This document shows, piece after piece, positions 23,800 through 35,900 of a DNA stretch of 64,000 nucleotides (its first letter is position 1; each line of letters opens with the position of its first letter). A program made the translations under genes and the position numbers. The notes beneath the pieces are model-generated. The model made no database searches. It was given only the letters and a program-made list of their open reading frames with translations, and was not told where the DNA came from. Source of the stretch: Micavibrio_A sp964539025. GTDB taxonomy: Bacteria > Pseudomonadota > Alphaproteobacteria > Micavibrionales > Micavibrionaceae. Location: positions 186,001 to 250,000 of the forward strand of contig CAZIFA010000002.1 of the NCBI GenBank assembly GCA_964539025.1. Reading direction: 5' to 3'.

Positions 23800-24480
23800 A
23801 TGTGGTCTGCTCTGTTATCAGCCTATCAACGCCTTGCCGCGAAGCGGATGTTTTCCCGCTGGTCGCCTTATTATGAGCATGAAGTTACGGAAAATAAGTA
23901 CAGTGCTGCCGACCGCACGGCTGCCGAAGCTATACGTCTTCTGGCGCAGCAAAAAAAAGATCGTCCTACTATCGCCGATATCGGAATCGGCACGGGCCTT
24001 TTGACGCAGCAGATTTTCGATGCCCTGCCCTGCCGGATCGTGGGGCTGGATTTTACTGAGGATATGCTCGCGGTTTGCGCGGCAAGAAATATCACAGAAC
24101 TGCTCATAAAATGCGATGTCGGCAAGTCGCCCTGGCCGCTGGAATCAGGGTCGGCGGATATGGTGGTAAGTTCGGGCCTCGCCGAATATCTGACCCCGAA
24201 AATGCTGCAGCATTTTTTATCCGAAACCACCCGCGTGCTGCAGCAAAATGCACCGCTGGTATTCACTTATATGCCGTCCGATACCGATAAACACAGCATC
24301 AAATTATGGCGCGGCCATTCCGGCACGTATCTGGTTTGCGGCTATACGCCGCAGGAAATAGAGGCGGTCATCACAAAAAGCGGCCTTATTTTGCTGCAAC
24401 ATTCGCAGCCCTTTGCGGGGTGCGTATTCCGCGACGGATCATCCTATGATTACCGCCTGATCGCAGCAAAAAAGGCGTAA
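23800..24480 (+). CDS. SAM-dependent class I methyltransferase
   Basis: The 226-aa protein has motif I ADIGIGTGLLTQ, an acidic GLDFTEDML and CDVGKSPWPLESGSADMV as the post-motif region. It resembles the UbiE/Methyltransf_11 group; the substrate cannot be told. I place the start at ATG 23800 (GGGGTAGAATC upstream); the alternative at 23743 would add 19 residues and reach into thrS promoter DNA. It is convergent with the HlyD gene, stop to stop 4 bases apart. Confidence 0.8.
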   Translation: MWSALLSAYQRLAAKRMFSRWSPYYEHEVTENKYSAADRTAAEAIRLLAQQKKDRPTIADIGIGTGLLTQQIFDALPCRIVGLDFTEDMLAVCAARNITELLIKCDVGKSPWPLESGSADMVVSSGLAEYLTPKMLQHFLSETTRVLQQNAPLVFTYMPSDTDKHSIKLWRGHSGTYLVCGYTPQEIEAVITKSGLILLQHSQPFAGCVFRDGSSYDYRLIAAKKA

Positions 24481-24484
24481 AAGA

Positions 24485-25939
24485 TCAGCGTTCATTCATC
24501 GAGCTTTTGATGGTTTTGACGAAGGGTTTGAGCAGGTATTCCATCACTGTTTTCTGACCCGTCAGAATGTCGACCGTCGCGACCATTCCTGGGATTATGG
24601 GAAGAACCTCACCCTTGCGTTTAAGCGAATTTTCCGTGGTCAGCACCCGCACAAGATAGAAGCTGTCGCCCTTTTCGTCCGTCACGGCGTCAGGGGAAAT
24701 ATTGACGATATTGCCTTTCAGGCCGCCATAGATGGAAAAATCATAGGCGCTGATCTTGACCATCGCAGGCTGATTGGGGGAGAGAAAGGCGATGTCCTTG
24801 GGCTTGATCCGGGCTTCGACCAAAAGCTGGTCGTCCTTGGGCACGATCTCGATGAAATCCTGCCCCGGCTGCACAACGCCGCCGACCGTATAGACCTTCA
24901 GGTCCTTGATGTAGCCGTTGACCGGGGATTTGATTTCGGTGCGGCTCTTCTTATCCGTCAGGCTGGCAAGCCCCTGTTTCAGGGCGTTCATTTCGTTCAT
25001 TTTGGCGGCGAGCTCGGTCTGGGCCAGCGCTTTGGCGGAGGCTTCCACGTCCTTGATCCGGGCCTCAGCTTCGGCAATCGCGGCGCGGGCGCGCGGCATG
25101 GCGGCACCGACGCTGTTCAGTTCGGTCTGGCGTTCCTTGATCTGCTGATCGAGTTCCAGCAATTCCATTTTGGGGGCCGATCCGCGGGCCACCAGCGGTT
25201 CGACGATCCCTTTGCGTTCCTTGGCAAGACCCACCTGCCCGCTCAAATCGCCTGATTTGATTTGAAGTTCGCTAAGTTCTTGCTGTCTCTGACTTTTTTG
25301 CTGCTGGAAGATGATTGTCTGGCCGTTCACCTTATCCCTGTTGGCGCGATAGGCGTTCATTTCCTCGGTCACGCTCTGCGGCGAATTTTTCATGATCTCA
25401 TCGGAAAATTCCGGGACCTTGCCATCCACTTCCGCCTGAAGCCTCGTCACGGCCGCCATCAGCCCATAATAGCGCGTTTCGTTAGAGCCCAGTTCGGAGC
25501 CGGCGGCAACGTCCCGCAGACGCACCACGATCTGCCCGGCTTTGACCTCATCGCCCTCCTTGACCATGATCTGGTCGATAATCCCACCTTCCAGCGAGGA
25601 AAGTTTTTGAATCTCTTTCGAAGGGATTATCTTGCCTTCGCCGCGCGTCGTCTCATCAAGCTGGGCAAAGCTGGCCCAGATGAAGAAGATCATAAAGAAA
25701 CCGCAGATACCCAGCATGATAAGATGTGTGCGCAGCGGCAAATCCTCATCCGTATCAAGGAAGCGATCGGCATGGGCGGAGGCCTTGGAAAGCTGTTCTT
25801 TCATCCATCCCTGACGTGCCTTGTTGATATTGTCTTCGAGCGTCGGCTCCTGCTGAGCTCCCATCTGCGCAGCCAATGCCTTCGCAAGGTTAGGATCATT
25901 GCCCGAAATGGTTTTTACCGGTTTTTTTCCCTGCATCAT
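24485..25939 (-). CDS. HlyD-family type I secretion periplasmic adaptor
   Basis: Membrane fusion protein of 484 aa, with a cytoplasmic N-terminal part, a single membrane span (LIMLGICGFFMIFFIWA, about 75-91), a lipoyl half GEGKIIPSKEIQKLSSLEGG, a long coiled coil (about 160-320) and a beta-barrel part with IKSPVNGYIKDLKVYTVGG. It links the inner-membrane ABC exporter to the TolC-like channel. The start lies 3 bases after the ABC gene stop, indicating coupling. It is the last gene of the T1SS set. Confidence 0.93.
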   Translation of the reverse strand: MMQGKKPVKTISGNDPNLAKALAAQMGAQQEPTLEDNINKARQGWMKEQLSKASAHADRFLDTDEDLPLRTHLIMLGICGFFMIFFIWASFAQLDETTRGEGKIIPSKEIQKLSSLEGGIIDQIMVKEGDEVKAGQIVVRLRDVAAGSELGSNETRYYGLMAAVTRLQAEVDGKVPEFSDEIMKNSPQSVTEEMNAYRANRDKVNGQTIIFQQQKSQRQQELSELQIKSGDLSGQVGLAKERKGIVEPLVARGSAPKMELLELDQQIKERQTELNSVGAAMPRARAAIAEAEARIKDVEASAKALAQTELAAKMNEMNALKQGLASLTDKKSRTEIKSPVNGYIKDLKVYTVGGVVQPGQDFIEIVPKDDQLLVEARIKPKDIAFLSPNQPAMVKISAYDFSIYGGLKGNIVNISPDAVTDEKGDSFYLVRVLTTENSLKRKGEVLPIIPGMVATVDILTGQKTVMEYLLKPFVKTIKSSMNER

Positions 25940-25942
25940 GAT

Positions 25943-28258
25943 CTATACATCCGTTTCTTCGGCGGCTGTCCCGTACTGGCGTGCCTGTAATTTTCTGATG
26001 ATCTCATCCTTCGGCCCGTAAGCGACGATGCGGCCCCGGTCGATCAGGATGATTTTAGAGACGAGAGAAAGCATCGAGCCTTTGTGCGTGATCAGGATCG
26101 TCGTGCGGTCCTTCGTCACGGCCTCAAGACGTTTCATCAGACGATTTTCGGAAGCCGGGTCCATCGATGCCGTGGGTTCGTCCAATACCAACACAGGCGG
26201 ATCGTAGAGCAGCGCGCGGGCAATCGCAACTGCCTGACGCTGACCGCCCGACAAAGATTCCCCGCGTTCGCCAACCTGCGTATCGAGACCCGCTTTGGAA
26301 TCGCGCAGAAATTCTGTAACGCCCGAAAGTTCAGCAGCACGCAGTACGGCACGATCCGGCGCGGTTTCATGGCCCATCGTGATATTGGTGCGCACAGAGC
26401 CATAGAAAAGTTGTGGCGATTGCTGCACGGCGCCCACGTTACGGCGCAGATCGCCGGGATCGATCTGGCGGACATCCGTGCCATCCAATTGCACCGATCC
26501 GGTTTCAGGCTGATAAAGATTGATAAGAAGACGTTCCAGCGTCGTTTTACCCGAGCCAACCGCGCCGATAACACCAACATGTTCGCCGGGTTCGATAACG
26601 AAATTGACGCCGTTCAGCGCAGGCACCGTCTGTCCCGGGTATTTGAAAGTGACGTCCTGGAATTCAACCTTGCCGCGAATGGCGGGCATGGAAATGAAAT
26701 GTTTTCCCGCCGGGCGTTCGACCGGGCGTTTCATCAATTCATTGAGCTGGCGCAGTCCTTCCTTCGATTGATGCAGGCGGGTAAGCAACGCCGCAACCTG
26801 CGCCAGCGGCGCCATGGCGCGGCCCGTTAAAATAACGCAGGCGACCAGAGCGCCCATCGACAATTTCGCATTCGCGATCAGAAACACGCCGACGACGACC
26901 ACGGCGACGCTTGCCAATTGCTGCACGAACACTGCGATATTCAGCGCCAGCGCGTTATAGAATTTCGATTTGGACGATGTGGTGGCCGCCTTTTCGTTCA
27001 GTTCTTCCCATGTGCGCTGCGTGTGCCCTTCGGCGGCTTGTACCTTGATCGTTTCAAGGCCGGAAATCGTTTCGAAGAGCAGCGCGTTTTTTAGCGCGCT
27101 TTCCATCATCGATTGCTTGGTGACGCGTTCCAACGGCTTTTGCATGAACATGCCGACCCAAATGACGATAGGGACCGCCGCCAGAGGCACGAACGCAATC
27201 GGCCCGCCTATAATCGCGATCAAAAGAATAAAGAGGGCGACGAACGGTAGATCAATCAGCGTGGTCATCGTTGCGGAGGTAAAAAAGTCGCGAAGCGATT
27301 CAAATTCGCGCATGTGCGAAGCCATTACGCCCGCCGAAGCCGGGCGCGCCTCCATCGTCATGCCCATCATCTGCTGGAAGAGGCGTGCGGAAATTTTTAT
27401 ATCGGCTTTTTTCCCGGCGTGATCGAGGAACAAAGCACGCAAGGTCTTCAGGGCCAGATCGAAGCCGTAAACCAAAATCACGCCGATTGAGAGAACCTTG
27501 AGCGTATCGTACGCGTTGTTGGGAATGACGCGGTCATACACGTTCATCACGAACAAGGACGAGAGAACCGCGAAAATATTGATCATCACCGCGGCGAGAA
27601 TAACTTCGCTATAGATACTTTTATTCTCCCACAACGCCGACCAGAACCATTCCTTGGCTGTTTCGATCTCTGCGGGGCCGGCGCGTTCATCGACGCGGGC
27701 GATGGGACGGATGAAAAAAGCGTAATCGCTGTAAATCTTTTTCAAATCCGAGAGCTTGATAAGCTGTTTTTCGTCTTCAGTTTCGGGAAACTGGACGAGG
27801 AATTCGGTTTCAGGATGGATTTTACGGTCCTGATCACCTTTGGAAGAGCCTTTGCGACCGGGTTCACGAACTTCCCATAGAATGCAAGCCTGCTTGTTTT
27901 CCAATGAAAGAATGCAGGGCAGGTTCGGAGCAATAGCCAGCGCATCAATCGTCTTTTCGGCCAGACGGGCGTGCAGACCCGTACGTTCGGCAGCGCGGGA
28001 AAAAAGCAGCGGCGTGATCCCCGTCGGTGGAATTGGCAGTCCCGCCGTCAGCGAAGCGCGGGACGTACGCCTCCCATAATAGCCAGCCATAATACGCAGC
28101 GCATCGACCAGCGGATCTTGAATAGCAACACGATCAGCTTCCAGCGGCCATGAATCGACCGTCTGTTCATGCGCCTTGCTCGTTCCGGCGGAAGCGCCTT
28201 GGGGAGAATCGAAGGCGGGCGCAGATTCTGCGCCCGTCTCATTATTGTTGTTGCTCAC
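25943..28258 (-). CDS. Type I secretion ABC transporter permease/ATPase
   Basis: The 771-aa exporter is of the HlyB/LapB type. An N-terminal C39-peptidase-like domain lacks a clear catalytic Cys, as expected for RTX exporters. A transmembrane domain (about 215-480) is followed by an ATPase with Walker A GAVGSGKTTLERL, signature LSGGQRQAVAIARALL and Walker B VLVLDEPTASMD. The start is GTG at 28258 with AAGG upstream. It sits between TolC-like and HlyD-like genes and probably exports the adhesin encoded upstream. Confidence 0.95.
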   Translation of the reverse strand: MSNNNNETGAESAPAFDSPQGASAGTSKAHEQTVDSWPLEADRVAIQDPLVDALRIMAGYYGRRTSRASLTAGLPIPPTGITPLLFSRAAERTGLHARLAEKTIDALAIAPNLPCILSLENKQACILWEVREPGRKGSSKGDQDRKIHPETEFLVQFPETEDEKQLIKLSDLKKIYSDYAFFIRPIARVDERAGPAEIETAKEWFWSALWENKSIYSEVILAAVMINIFAVLSSLFVMNVYDRVIPNNAYDTLKVLSIGVILVYGFDLALKTLRALFLDHAGKKADIKISARLFQQMMGMTMEARPASAGVMASHMREFESLRDFFTSATMTTLIDLPFVALFILLIAIIGGPIAFVPLAAVPIVIWVGMFMQKPLERVTKQSMMESALKNALLFETISGLETIKVQAAEGHTQRTWEELNEKAATTSSKSKFYNALALNIAVFVQQLASVAVVVVGVFLIANAKLSMGALVACVILTGRAMAPLAQVAALLTRLHQSKEGLRQLNELMKRPVERPAGKHFISMPAIRGKVEFQDVTFKYPGQTVPALNGVNFVIEPGEHVGVIGAVGSGKTTLERLLINLYQPETGSVQLDGTDVRQIDPGDLRRNVGAVQQSPQLFYGSVRTNITMGHETAPDRAVLRAAELSGVTEFLRDSKAGLDTQVGERGESLSGGQRQAVAIARALLYDPPVLVLDEPTASMDPASENRLMKRLEAVTKDRTTILITHKGSMLSLVSKIILIDRGRIVAYGPKDEIIRKLQARQYGTAAEETDV

Positions 28259-28286
28259 GGTCCAAACCTTGTTGGATGATTAAAGC

Positions 28287-29660
28287 TTACTTTTCAGTCG
28301 GTGGGTTTTTGACTTCGATCGGATTGCTTTCCTGCGCATAGGCGACGCCGAGCGTGGGCAGTAAGGAACCTTTCAAAGCCAGAAGACGGAAGACGGAGAA
28401 GATTTCCAGGAATTCCGCGTTGATCGTGTTGGAGCGCGATACGAACAATTCGTTTTGCGAGTCCAGAACATCCAGAAGCGTACGACGGTCCAGATTGAAC
28501 TGGTCTTTGTACGCACGGACGACTTCGCCGTTCGCGGCAGCTTGAGAGGCAAATTCCTTGGCACGTTCACCAGCGGAAACCATCGATGCCCAAGTCTGGC
28601 GGACATCGTTTTCGATCTGACGAACGGCCACAGCGCGCTCTTCTTTCGATTGTTGGTGACGGTGCTTGAATTCACGAACGCGGGCAACGTCGCCGCCGCC
28701 ACGATATAGATTCCAGTTCATAACGACGAGAGCCGAGGCAGAACGGTCCTTGCCTTCGATACCGCCATTATTGTGCCCCTGACGGGCGCCAAGTTGCAGG
28801 TCAAGCTGCGGATACAGCGTGGAACCCGTACCTTGATATTCGTTGTACGCCACTTCGATATCGGACTCACGTACAGCCAGTGTCGGGCTTTGCGCCATCG
28901 CTTGCTTAACTTCCATTTCGACATCAGCCGCAATCGCGTTGACCGGTACGGCGGGCATTACAAGATCTTTGGGCATATCGCCGACTTCCTGCTGGAAGCG
29001 GGATTCGGCATTGCGCAGCGACTGACGGGTCGTGGATTCCTGCGCGCGGGCGGCGGCCAGACGTGCCTTGATCTGTTCAAGATCGGCAGCGGTCGAACGG
29101 CCTGCATTCACGCCTTCTTCGATCATGCCCATGATGGCGATGTGTTCGGCGACGTTATCGCGCGTGATAGTGAGAAGCTCGCGCTGGCGCATCACTTCGA
29201 GGAACGCCTCAACGATATCAAGACCGGTCAATTCCGATGTCTCGCGGACGCGGCTCGCGGAAGATTGCACGCGGTTTTTCTGGCGTCTGTTCTCATACTT
29301 GGTGGACCAACCATCGAACAGCATCTGCGTTAAGGTCAGTTGAGCATCGTATTTGGAAAATGTTTCGTCGTCATCGCCCACGGCCCGGGTCGAAGGGCTG
29401 TCGGTTTTTTCAAAACCGCCATCGGCGCGCATATCGATCGATGGCAGGTAGAGTGCGCGGGCCTGATTCAGTTCTTCATCCGTGGCGCGGCGAGACGCAG
29501 CAACACGGCCATATTCAGGATTGGTCATGACACCGGTCGAAACCGCCTGAGAAAGGCTCATCTCCGTAGGTTTTTCCTGAGCGGTCACCGGAAAAGAAAC
29601 ACCCATAGCGAGTGCGCAAGCCAGCGAGAAGACGGAGAATTTCAGTGCGGTTTTTGTCAT
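28287..29660 (-). CDS. TolC-family outer-membrane secretion protein
   Basis: The 457-aa channel starts with a signal peptide (MTKTALKFSVFSLACALAMG, cleaved near VTAQ). Coiled-coil repeats follow: ALYLPSIDMRADGGFEK, LTLTQMLFDGW and later NWNLYRGGGDVARV, the two-fold OEP pattern. It would complete the T1SS with the ABC and HlyD proteins. The start at 29660 has AAAAGGG upstream and begins the signal peptide cleanly; the upstream ATG at 29684 adds eight residues. Confidence 0.92.
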   Translation of the reverse strand: MTKTALKFSVFSLACALAMGVSFPVTAQEKPTEMSLSQAVSTGVMTNPEYGRVAASRRATDEELNQARALYLPSIDMRADGGFEKTDSPSTRAVGDDDETFSKYDAQLTLTQMLFDGWSTKYENRRQKNRVQSSASRVRETSELTGLDIVEAFLEVMRQRELLTITRDNVAEHIAIMGMIEEGVNAGRSTAADLEQIKARLAAARAQESTTRQSLRNAESRFQQEVGDMPKDLVMPAVPVNAIAADVEMEVKQAMAQSPTLAVRESDIEVAYNEYQGTGSTLYPQLDLQLGARQGHNNGGIEGKDRSASALVVMNWNLYRGGGDVARVREFKHRHQQSKEERAVAVRQIENDVRQTWASMVSAGERAKEFASQAAANGEVVRAYKDQFNLDRRTLLDVLDSQNELFVSRSNTINAEFLEIFSVFRLLALKGSLLPTLGVAYAQESNPIEVKNPPTEK

Positions 29661-29950
29661 AGTAAGACCCTTTTGATATGCCATTTAAATCAATGACTTT
29701 TGCACGTTATTTATGACGCTTTTTGCCATAGGGTGCAAGTCAAGTTATACACAGTTCGGGTTGTATTTACGCGCCCATCATATGAAAAGTCAAGCTTTGA
29801 TGCGCCGGTTCCAAACCCGAACCAAAAATATTCCAAATCTGTCACAAGCGGCGGGATATAAAATGGTAAAAGTTCCCCAAGACAGCCCCTCCTGGCCCGT
29901 TTTACCGCCGACTAAAGCTTTTCAAGGGCATTTCGTTCCGCTTTGGCCGC
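29661..29950. other. Intergenic region between adhesin terminator and TolC gene
   Basis: No convincing gene is present. On the minus strand TTGACTTTTC near 29790 with TAAATA about 18 bases on, and TTGACTTGC near 29744, are weak promoter candidates for the T1SS genes, which need one because a strong terminator separates them from the adhesin. Confidence 0.35.
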
Positions 29951-29980
29951 AAAAGAAAGCGGGGCCTCTTAAGCCCCGCC
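29951..29980 (-). terminator. Intrinsic terminator of the adhesin gene
   Basis: On the minus strand GCGGGGC-ttaagag-GCCCCGC followed by TTTCTTTT, starting about 17 bases after the adhesin TAA. Confidence 0.85.
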
Positions 29981-29996
29981 CTCCAATTTCTTAATA

Positions 29997-32900
29997 TTAG
30001 ACGATGATGCTGCCGTTATTGAACAGATCCGTCACGTTCAGCGTCGCGTTTTCGAGAACCGCGACCTGACGGACCGCTGTGGCACCACCCACACCGTCCG
30101 TGTTGACGGACAGGATGGTGTTGCCATCCGCCGTCTGCGTCGCGAACACGAAGTCGGTGATCGCATCGGTGACCGGGTCATAGTTCGCCAACAGATTCGA
30201 AAGATCGATCTTGTCGCCTTCGGCCGTGTTGAAGTCCTTGATCGTGTCGGCACCTTCATTGATCGTCTGGAACAGGAACGTATCCGCGCCCGAACCGCCG
30301 TACAGATCGTCACTTCCTGTGCCACCCGACATGACATCCGCGCCTTGCGTACCTTGGAGCGTCAGGCCTTTATCGACCCCTGCGCCGCTTTGGTACGCGA
30401 ACCATGCGTCGACCACCTGTGATGTTGAACCGTCATTATATACGACGTTCGATTCATGGCTGATCGGGTTGCCCGCGATGTCATAACTGACCAGATTCGC
30501 GTTCAGATTGATCGCCTTGATATTGACGTCGGCGAGCGATTTCATTTCGTTCGTCTGCGAAATACCATCACCGTTGATATCCTGCCAGACTTTTAAGTCC
30601 TTGAAGATATCGTCGTTCGCGTCAATAACACCATCATTGTTGCCATCGTACGAAGCAAGGTTTGCAAAACCGTCACTGTGCGTGTCGTCGTTACCAAACA
30701 GTTCCGAACGATCATTAATCAAGCCATCGCCGTTTTTGTCGAGCGCAAGCAGAGCGTCATCTTTCGCGACCCAGCCCGTCTTGTCCTTGACGCCGTCATT
30801 GTCGATGTCGAACATCACGCCGTTGGATTGCTGGATCAGTTCTACGCCATCGCCATCCATGTCGATGACCAGCGGCGTCAGACAGAAGACGATCGGCAGC
30901 GTTACCGTATAACTGGTCTCGTTGTCCGTGTAGTCTGCTTCCACGCCGCTCAGATGCTTCTCGTAAGAGACAATCGTGATGCCCAGATTGTAGGCACCAT
31001 CCAGATTGCTTGCACCATGATTATAGAGATACAGCTTGTTCTGGATGTAACTCAGGGCCTGTTCATACGTCATACCCGACAGATCGATCGTATAGGTCGT
31101 GCTGCCACCGTTCGTACCTTGAACGCCTGCCTGATAGTACGATCCATTGTCTTCTCTGACCGCGATAATCGTTGACGCCGCCATAGTCGCATCAAGCGTA
31201 AAGGTAATGCTCTTGAGCGATTCCGAGCCATCCGCATCAGGATGCGTCAGGTTCGTGATATTCAGTTTCGAAACCTTTGGAGCGTTCTCATGTGTGTTCG
31301 TAAAGTTGTAGTTGTGACCGCCAACGACGAACTGCGCGCTCGCCTGGAACGACAACGGATCTATCACGGCATCGACGACGATATTGGCCGTATCGGTGGC
31401 CGTCGTCGTAGCGCTTGTATCAGGATCATAGACTGATGCCTTGAATACGAGGCCGTTCAGGTCAACATCGCTGTTGGCCGGCGGTTTGAAGTTCAATCCG
31501 CCTATGTAGTTGGTCTGGCCTTGCGGCAGGGTAAACGAGTAATTACCGCCGCCATTGTTGGTCCAGCCCGTCACGGTCCAGTTTGCGGGAACGCCGGTGA
31601 CCGAAATGGTCATCGTCTCGTTGCCCGAACCGCCCGTAAAGGACGCACGAACCGGTACATTTATATTGCCGTCTTCTTTGACTAAAACATCGTCTGCGGT
31701 AATCGTCACCGTCGGTGCGGGATTATAATTGGACGTCAGTGACAGATATGCAATATCGGTATCACCATCACTGTCTTTGAGTTCATACATGAACTGATCT
31801 GTGCCAGTTGCGCCGATTTTGGGTGCGTAGGTGTAGGCACCCGTCTTATCAATGGTCAGCGTACCGTTTGCGCCGATAATCTGCACCGTACCGGTTGTCG
31901 GAACATTATAAGTCTGGCTTCCGTACTGTACTCTCGTAACCGCACCCGGAACATCCTGACCTACGATATCGTTGCTCGTGACGTTGCCCGTGACCGTGGC
32001 TGTCGTAGCGATCTGGCCGTCATCTCTTGCATCCGGTGCATCGTCTTTCACCTGTACCGTAATCGTCGAGTTCGTGACATCGCCATCGGCGTCCGTGGCT
32101 TTTACGCCGAACTGGAGAGAGATAATGTCGTTCGGGTCGCTGCCATCGGCATGATCGANNNNNNNNNNNNNNNNNNNNNNNNNNNNNNNNNNNNNNNNNN
32201 NNNNNNNNNNNNNNNNNNNNNNNNNNNNNNNNNNNNNNNNNNNNNNNNNNNNNNNNNNTGCATGTAACCGTAAAGGACAGGTAGGCCGTGTCTGTATCGC
32301 CGTCGTTGTCTTTCAACGTATAGGTGAAGGAATCAACGCCGTTCGGGTTATTGCTGTTCGCCGTGTAGCTGTAAGCGCCCGTTTTATCTATGGTCAGCGT
32401 ACCGAACTGTCCAACAATTTGTACCGTGCCATTGGCCGGAACATTGTAAGTCTGATTGCCGAACTGCACTTTGATAACCGTACCCGGAACGTCCTGACCG
32501 ATAACATCGTTGCTTGTGACATTGCCCGTGATGGTCTGACCTTCGGTCGCGGCACGTCCGTCGTCTCTCGCATCCGGCGCATCGTCCTTGACGTTTACCG
32601 TGATCGTCGTTGGTGTAACGTCGCCATCGGCATCCGTTGCGTTCACGCCGAACTGGAGAGAGATAATGTCGTTCGGGTCGCTGCCATCGGCATGATCGAG
32701 CTGTTCGAACAGTTTGAACGTGTACGAGCCGTTCGCGGCGAGCGCCAGCGTGAAGACCGTAACGCCATTGGCCTTACCTTCGTATGTGCTGCCGTTCAGG
32801 CTGACCACGACGGGAACGCCGCCGGAGGTCAGGTTGCCGTTCAGTTTCGAACCGCCGCTTGTGAACGATCCGTTCGTCGTAATCGCACCGGGACCGTCTG

Positions 32901-35900
32901 CGCCGTAAGATGCCGTGACAGAACCCGTTTCGGTGATAACGCCGGATACCAGATCGGTTTCGTCGATCGTTTCGATGGCCGGCGTCACCGTCGGGACATC
33001 ATCGATGCATGTAACCGTAAAGGACAGGTAGGCCGTGTCTGTATCGCCGTCGTTGTCTTTGAGCGTATATACAAAGGAATCGACGCCCTGCGGATTGTTA
33101 TTGTTTGCTGTGTAGCTGTACGCGCCCGTCTTATCTATGGTGAGCGTGCCGTACTGACCGACCACCTGGACAGAACCGTTCGTTGGGACATTATAAGTCT
33201 GATTGCCGAACTGGACTTTCGTAACCGTTCCGGGCGTGTCCTGACCAACGATATCATTGCTCGTGACATTACCCGTAACCGTGCCGCCTTCAGAGGCCGA
33301 TTTGCCATCGTCAACAGCATCCGGTGCGTCATCTTTTACTTTAACGGTAACCGTAGCGTTTGCTTTATCGTCGTCGCAATCTTCGGCTTTCACGCCAAAA
33401 TTCAGTGTGATTTCATCGTTCGGATTATTACCGTCAGCATGGTCAAGCTGTTCGAACAGCTTGAACGTATAAGAACCGTTCGGCTGGATCGTGAAGGTGA
33501 ACACCGTCACGCCGTTTGCTTTACCTTCATAAACATTGCCGTTCAGATTGACCACGACAGCTACGCCGCCGGAGGTCAGAGCGCCGTTCAGTTTCGAACC
33601 GCCCGAGGTGAAAGAACCGTTTCCAGAAATCGTACCGGGGCCGTCCGTGCCGAAATCGGCCGTAACAACGCCTGTTTCAGTGATAACACCAGAAGCAAGG
33701 TTGGTTTCATCGACCACTTCCACAGCGGGCGGTACGATGGTCGGCTGGTCATCCGTCAGATCCTGACCGTTCAGCGTCAGTTTCGCCGTGTCGGTATCGC
33801 CGTCGCCGTCTTTAAGCGTATAGATAAATTCATCTTTGATATTTGCGTCATGGCATCCGCAATCTTCGCCCTTAACCGAAACATCGAAGATCAGATCATT
33901 GAAATCCTTGTCGCCAAGGCCTTCCTTGTCTTCAAAGCCGATGCGCAATGTTTCGCTATCTCCGTTCGGGATACCAGAAACGACGCGGACGGATTCATCC
34001 GCGTTGAGATTGTCGGAACCGCCGCGTTCAGTCGTGAAATAAAGCGGGCCAGAGAGAACGGTTTCAACGTTCGAACCGCTGGTGTGTACCAGCGAGATGA
34101 ACTGACCGTCATCGGTTTCCTTGGCGTCGCGCGCGTCAGCCGTGCCGTATTTATAGACGAAATTCAGCGTACCGGCATTCAGATCGATTCCGGCATAGTC
34201 ATTGTTGAGGTTCGCGCCATTGGCGATCAGGAAAAAACCCATGGAAACCGTGCCTGCGCCTGCCGTGTAGCTGATCGGCTGGCCGGGCGTTGCATCTTCG
34301 GTGGATTTAATAACTATTTTTTCCGCGCGCAATACGCCATTGGAATCAACCGTGAACACGCCGAGCGTGTTGTCGTAGCCAGCGGTTTCGCCGACATATT
34401 TGATGGTGATCGTATCGCCTTCATTAACAGAAAGATTGCTAGGCGCAACGCCCAGCGATTGCTGTTCGACAGCATCAAGCGCTGCCATTTCATCAAAGTC
34501 AGGCAGGGCAGGACCCGCGATGAATTGTTTTTCCTCGCCGTGATTAATCATGCCGCCATTGCTGAACGCTTGATAAGAATACGTGCCGTTTGCAGCGATC
34601 GTGAGCGTGCCGTACTGACCGTCGATAGAGACAGTGCCGACAGCAGGAACGTCAACTTCGTTGCCGCCAAAAGCGATCTTTACGACCGTGTTGTCGTTCG
34701 AACCGTTTTCCTTGCCGTCGGTCGACAAGACATCTGCTGCGCCAGCGCCACCATTCAGGCCGCTGACGACATTGCCGTTGGCAACGCCGAATGTCGTATC
34801 ATATGTGTTGAAATCGTCGTTCGCGACAGGACCGTCATCTTTTACGATGATGCGGATGGAACCTTCCGCGCCGTCACCATCGCCGTCCGATGCGATCACG
34901 CCGAAATCCAGCGTAATTTCATCATCCGGATTTGATGTGTTTGCATGATCCAGATTGTCGTACAGCGTGAATTTGTAATCGCCCGTGGAAACATTAAGTT
35001 CCAGCTTGAAGATCGTCAGGTTACCCGCTTTACCGACCCATTCGCCGCCGACAAGGCTGACCACGACCGGAACGCCGTTATGGGTGAGCGCGTTGTTCGC
35101 TTGCGAACCGGAAGACGTAAAACCGTTTGCCTTGAATCCGTAAGAGCCCGGCGCATCACCGCCGAAATCGGCGTCGAGCTTGCCCGTCTCAACGAGAGGG
35201 CCGTTTTTCAGATTGGTTTCATCGACCGTCTCAAGACCTTTGTCAGGTTTCGGACCGCAACCGCAGGTCTGGAAGTCAGGACCGTCATCTTTTACCGTGA
35301 TGACGATGTCGGCCGTATCGGAATCACCGTCGTAATCAACAATCTTCGCGCCGAAATTCAGAACGATCTCATCGTTTGGATTATTGGCGTCCGCGTGATC
35401 AAGACTTTGGAATTGGGTATAGGTGTAATCGCCATTGGCAGGGTTAAGCGTTAACGTGAAGACAACAACATTGCCCGCTTTCCCTTCATAACCGTTCGCG
35501 GTGGGAGTTACCGTGATCGCTACGCCTTCCGAAGACAGCGTACCGTTCTTTTGCGAACCCGAAGACACAAAACTTCCCGTCGTTTCGATTTTGCCGGGAC
35601 CGTCCTGATTGTAATCATGAGCAAGGTTGCCGGAGGTCGAAATAGTAGCTCCGAAATCGGATTCATCGACGGAACCGGAATCGCCTTCGATTTCAGGAAC
35701 GTCGTCGGCAACGACTATCTGGATCGTCACGGAAACGGGATCGCCATCGGAATCGCGCGCGGTAACGCCGAAATTCAGAACGATTTCGTCATTTGGATTG
35801 GTGCCGTCGGCATGATCCAGATTCTCGTATTGCGTGAACTCGTACGCGCCCGTTTGCGGATTGATTGTCAAATCAAAAACCTTCACGCTGCCTGCAACGC

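Noticed and set aside
32419..34935. Very long (838-codon) open frame antisense to the adhesin
   Set aside because: It mirrors the tandem repeats of the real gene; codons lacking stops on the reverse strand are expected there, and the sense strand has clear domains. The 54888-56162 antisense frame in the second RTX gene is rejected for the same reason.
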